Assembly (NCBI GenBank): GCA_964458805.1
Contig: CAYWKH010000020.1
Span: forward strand, 1 to 23,732
Length of the DNA stretch: 23,732 nt
Reading direction: 5' to 3'
Source of the DNA: JAAYLU01 sp964458805
Lineage (GTDB): Bacteria > Synergistota > Synergistia > Synergistales > Aminobacteriaceae
In this document: positions 22,118-23,732 of the stretch, one piece after another
How the letters are laid out: each line of letters begins with the position of its first letter
How positions within the stretch are numbered: position 1 is the stretch's first letter
The notes under the pieces: generated by a model
Seen by the model: only the letters and a program-made list of their open reading frames with translations
What the model was told of the DNA's origin: nothing
Database searches by the model: none
Made by a program: the position numbers and the translations under genes

Positions 22118-22502
22118 TGAAAGGGGTCATCAACGCTAAGGGAACTGAAATCGCTGTGCTTTCCAGAGGAGACGACAACGACTTCATCTCATTGACCGAC
22201 ATTGCTCGCTATAAGAATTCCGAGTACCCCGCCGATGTGGTTAAAAATTGGATGCGCAGCCGCAATACCATCGATTTTCTGGGGCTATGGGAAAAACTGA
22301 ACAACCCCGGCTTTAAACTGGTCGAATTCGACCAGTTTAGAAGCGAAGCGGGGGCAAACTCATTCGTACTGACCCCTCAGAAGGCGTTACGCAGCAGGAG
22401 AGGTTGGTTGCGCTCAATAGAATGGCCATCGAACAAATGACGTCCATTATCGGAAGTGCGACGATTAGACGACTGGAAGGGAAGAAGAATGGAAAAACTT
22501 AA
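22117..22502 (+). pseudogene. KilA-N-domain protein, internally deleted and frameshifted
   Basis: ATG 22117 opens a frame with the KilA-N start DFISLTDIARYKNSEYPADV, VKNWMRSRNTIDFLGLWEKL, NNPGFKLVEFDQFR and ANSFVLTP. The reading then turns to nonsense and stops at 22440. In another frame, from about 22377, GVTQQERLVALNRMAIEQMT and RRLEGKKNGKT run to TAA 22500-22502; this is the normal C-terminal end of such proteins (QxERLxxLNxxAIxQM). The middle of the family (the SKAGRYGGTYAHKDIAFEF region and what follows, perhaps 150-200 residues) is missing. So a deletion joined the ends out of frame. KilA-N is a DNA-binding domain of phages and defence loci. The C-terminal fragment overlaps the Mod start by 14 bases. 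Confidence 0.7.
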
Positions 22503-23732
22503 AATGCACTCGCCGGATCTGACACGGCAGAACATCGCGCGCATTAGGGAACTCTTTCCCGGATGCGTGACCGAGGCCCGTGGAAAGGATGGAGATGTTC
22601 GCCTCTCCGTCGATTTTGATCTGCTGCGTCAGGAGCTTTCTGATTCAATCGTGGAGGGGCCGCAGGAGCGCTATCATCTCGACTGGCCGGGGAAGCGCGA
22701 GGCTCTGTTGACCGCGAACGCCCCCATCGCCAAGACCCTCCGCCCCTGCCGCGAAGAGAGCGTCGACTTCGATACGACGAAGAATCTTTTCATAGAAGGC
22801 GATAATCTCGACGCGCTGAAGCTGCTGCAGGAGACGTACCTCGGCAAGGTAAAAGTGATCTACATCGATCCGCCGTATAACACTGGGAACGACTTCATCT
22901 ACGAGGATGATTTTGCGGAGAACACGGAAGATTTCTTGAGACGTTCCAATCAAAAAGATGAAAATGGGAATCGGCTTTCGGTTAATACTGAGTCAAATGG
23001 TAGATTCCATTCGGATTGGCTATCGATGATGTGTTCGAGATTAAAGCTTGCGAGGGCATTGCTTCGAGATGACGGAGTTCTTTTTGTTAGCATTGATGAC
23101 CATGAAGTACATAGTTTAATGAGAATGTGTGCTGAAACATTTGGGGAAGAAAATTTTATAGCACAGCTTGCGGTTCAACTGAATCCTCGTGGACGTCATC
23201 TTGATAAATTTGTTGCAAAAACACATGAGTCTATTTTAATCTTTGTGAAAGATGCATTGAATGATAATGCTATTTTTGGAATAGAAAAGGAAGGTAGAAT
23301 GCTCGATGAATATGACAGAAATGATGCGGTAGGTAGATATCGTCTTCTTGGTTTAAGAAATCGGAATCAATCATTTAACCCATATACTCGTCCAAATCTT
23401 TATTATCCGCTGTATGTTAATCCTAACGATGGGGCTGTTTCCCTTGATAAGAATGGTCCTTTCACTGAAGAGGTAATGCCTGATGCTCCGGACGGAACAA
23501 AAACATGCTGGACTTGGGGGAAGAATAAGGTATTGGAAGAAAACTCTCTTCTCGTTGCTGAAAGAGTCGGTGAGGAATGGCGGATTTTTCGAAAGGATTT
23601 TCTTTTAAACAACGATGGTGATGTTGCTAAAACTTTAATAAAATCAGTATGGACGGAAAGGGAGATTTCTAATGACCAAGGGCGAAAAGTAATTAAAGCG
23701 CTATTTGGTTCAGCAGTAATGGATTTCCCAAA
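22489..23732 (+). CDS. mod: Type III restriction-modification DNA methyltransferase (Mod), N-terminal part
   Basis: 414 codons are visible and the gene continues past the window. ATG 22489 follows GGAAGGG at good spacing. Visible motifs are NLFIEGDNLDALKLLQETYL (SAM-binding side), VIYIDPPYNTGND with the catalytic DPPY at 117-120, and HSDWLSMMCSRLKLARALLR, GVLFVSIDDHEVHSLM and HESILIFVKD. This order (DPPY before the target-recognition region, with FAGSGTT expected later) marks a beta-class adenine-N6 methyltransferase of the Mod type. Residues from about 250 on belong to the target-recognition domain, which sets the recognised sequence. Bases up to about 22,910 are richer in GC than those after. 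A res gene should follow. Confidence 0.88.
   Translation, partial: MEKLKMHSPDLTRQNIARIRELFPGCVTEARGKDGDVRLSVDFDLLRQELSDSIVEGPQERYHLDWPGKREALLTANAPIAKTLRPCREESVDFDTTKNLFIEGDNLDALKLLQETYLGKVKVIYIDPPYNTGNDFIYEDDFAENTEDFLRRSNQKDENGNRLSVNTESNGRFHSDWLSMMCSRLKLARALLRDDGVLFVSIDDHEVHSLMRMCAETFGEENFIAQLAVQLNPRGRHLDKFVAKTHESILIFVKDALNDNAIFGIEKEGRMLDEYDRNDAVGRYRLLGLRNRNQSFNPYTRPNLYYPLYVNPNDGAVSLDKNGPFTEEVMPDAPDGTKTCWTWGKNKVLEENSLLVAERVGEEWRIFRKDFLLNNDGDVAKTLIKSVWTEREISNDQGRKVIKALFGSAVMDFP

Overview
The window joins two unlike pieces of DNA. Positions 1 to about 13,267 are GC-rich, use AGG heavily for arginine, and read as ordinary chromosome of an anaerobic Gram-negative bacterium. It is probably a member of the Synergistota. 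The main clue is a secreted Ig-like protein whose C-terminus has the layout of a Synergist-CTERM sorting tail (Gly-Gly-Cys, hydrophobic stretch, terminal Arg-Arg). A complete RND efflux operon with an outer-membrane channel shows that the cell has two membranes. From about 13,268 to the end the DNA is visibly poorer in GC, has different codon use and carries mobile-element and defence genes.

Chromosomal part: the end of a PIN-domain gene; a small unknown reverse gene; an atypical short-chain dehydrogenase; a pyridoxamine-phosphate-oxidase-like flavin protein; a small cupin (reverse); a GNAT acetyltransferase; a prolyl-tRNA editing protein (reverse); the Ig-like surface protein with its terminator; two palindromic dispersed repeats; and then the operon tetR, outer-membrane channel, periplasmic adaptor, RND pump, a small P-II-like gene and an antibiotic-biosynthesis-monooxygenase-like gene. 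The first five operon genes overlap at their ends, so the TetR protein very likely represses the operon and itself through palindromes in and beside the tetR promoter. A reverse AAA ATPase/nuclease-fold gene with a strong promoter follows.

Junction: a strong promoter leads into the 5' half of a tRNA-Thr(TGU) gene that stops exactly after the anticodon loop. This looks like one end of an integrated element, with a tyrosine recombinase at 16,465-17,766. An assembly chimera at the tRNA is the alternative.

Element part: a rolling-circle/phage-type Rep-like gene, two overlapping small genes (the first like plasmid copy-control proteins), a hairpin-rich possible origin region, three back-to-back perfect palindromes followed by a tiny Cys-rich reading frame and a fourth palindrome, a frameshifted ankyrin gene, and the integrase. 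Divergent from the integrase runs a defence-type operon: a PLD-SNF2 helicase, a DUF4391 protein, a 32-codon coupled frame, a KilA-N gene broken by an internal deletion, and the first two-fifths or more of a type III Mod methyltransferase, cut by the window end. A Res subunit would be expected beyond the window. This operon and the palindrome cluster are the least ordinary parts of the window.
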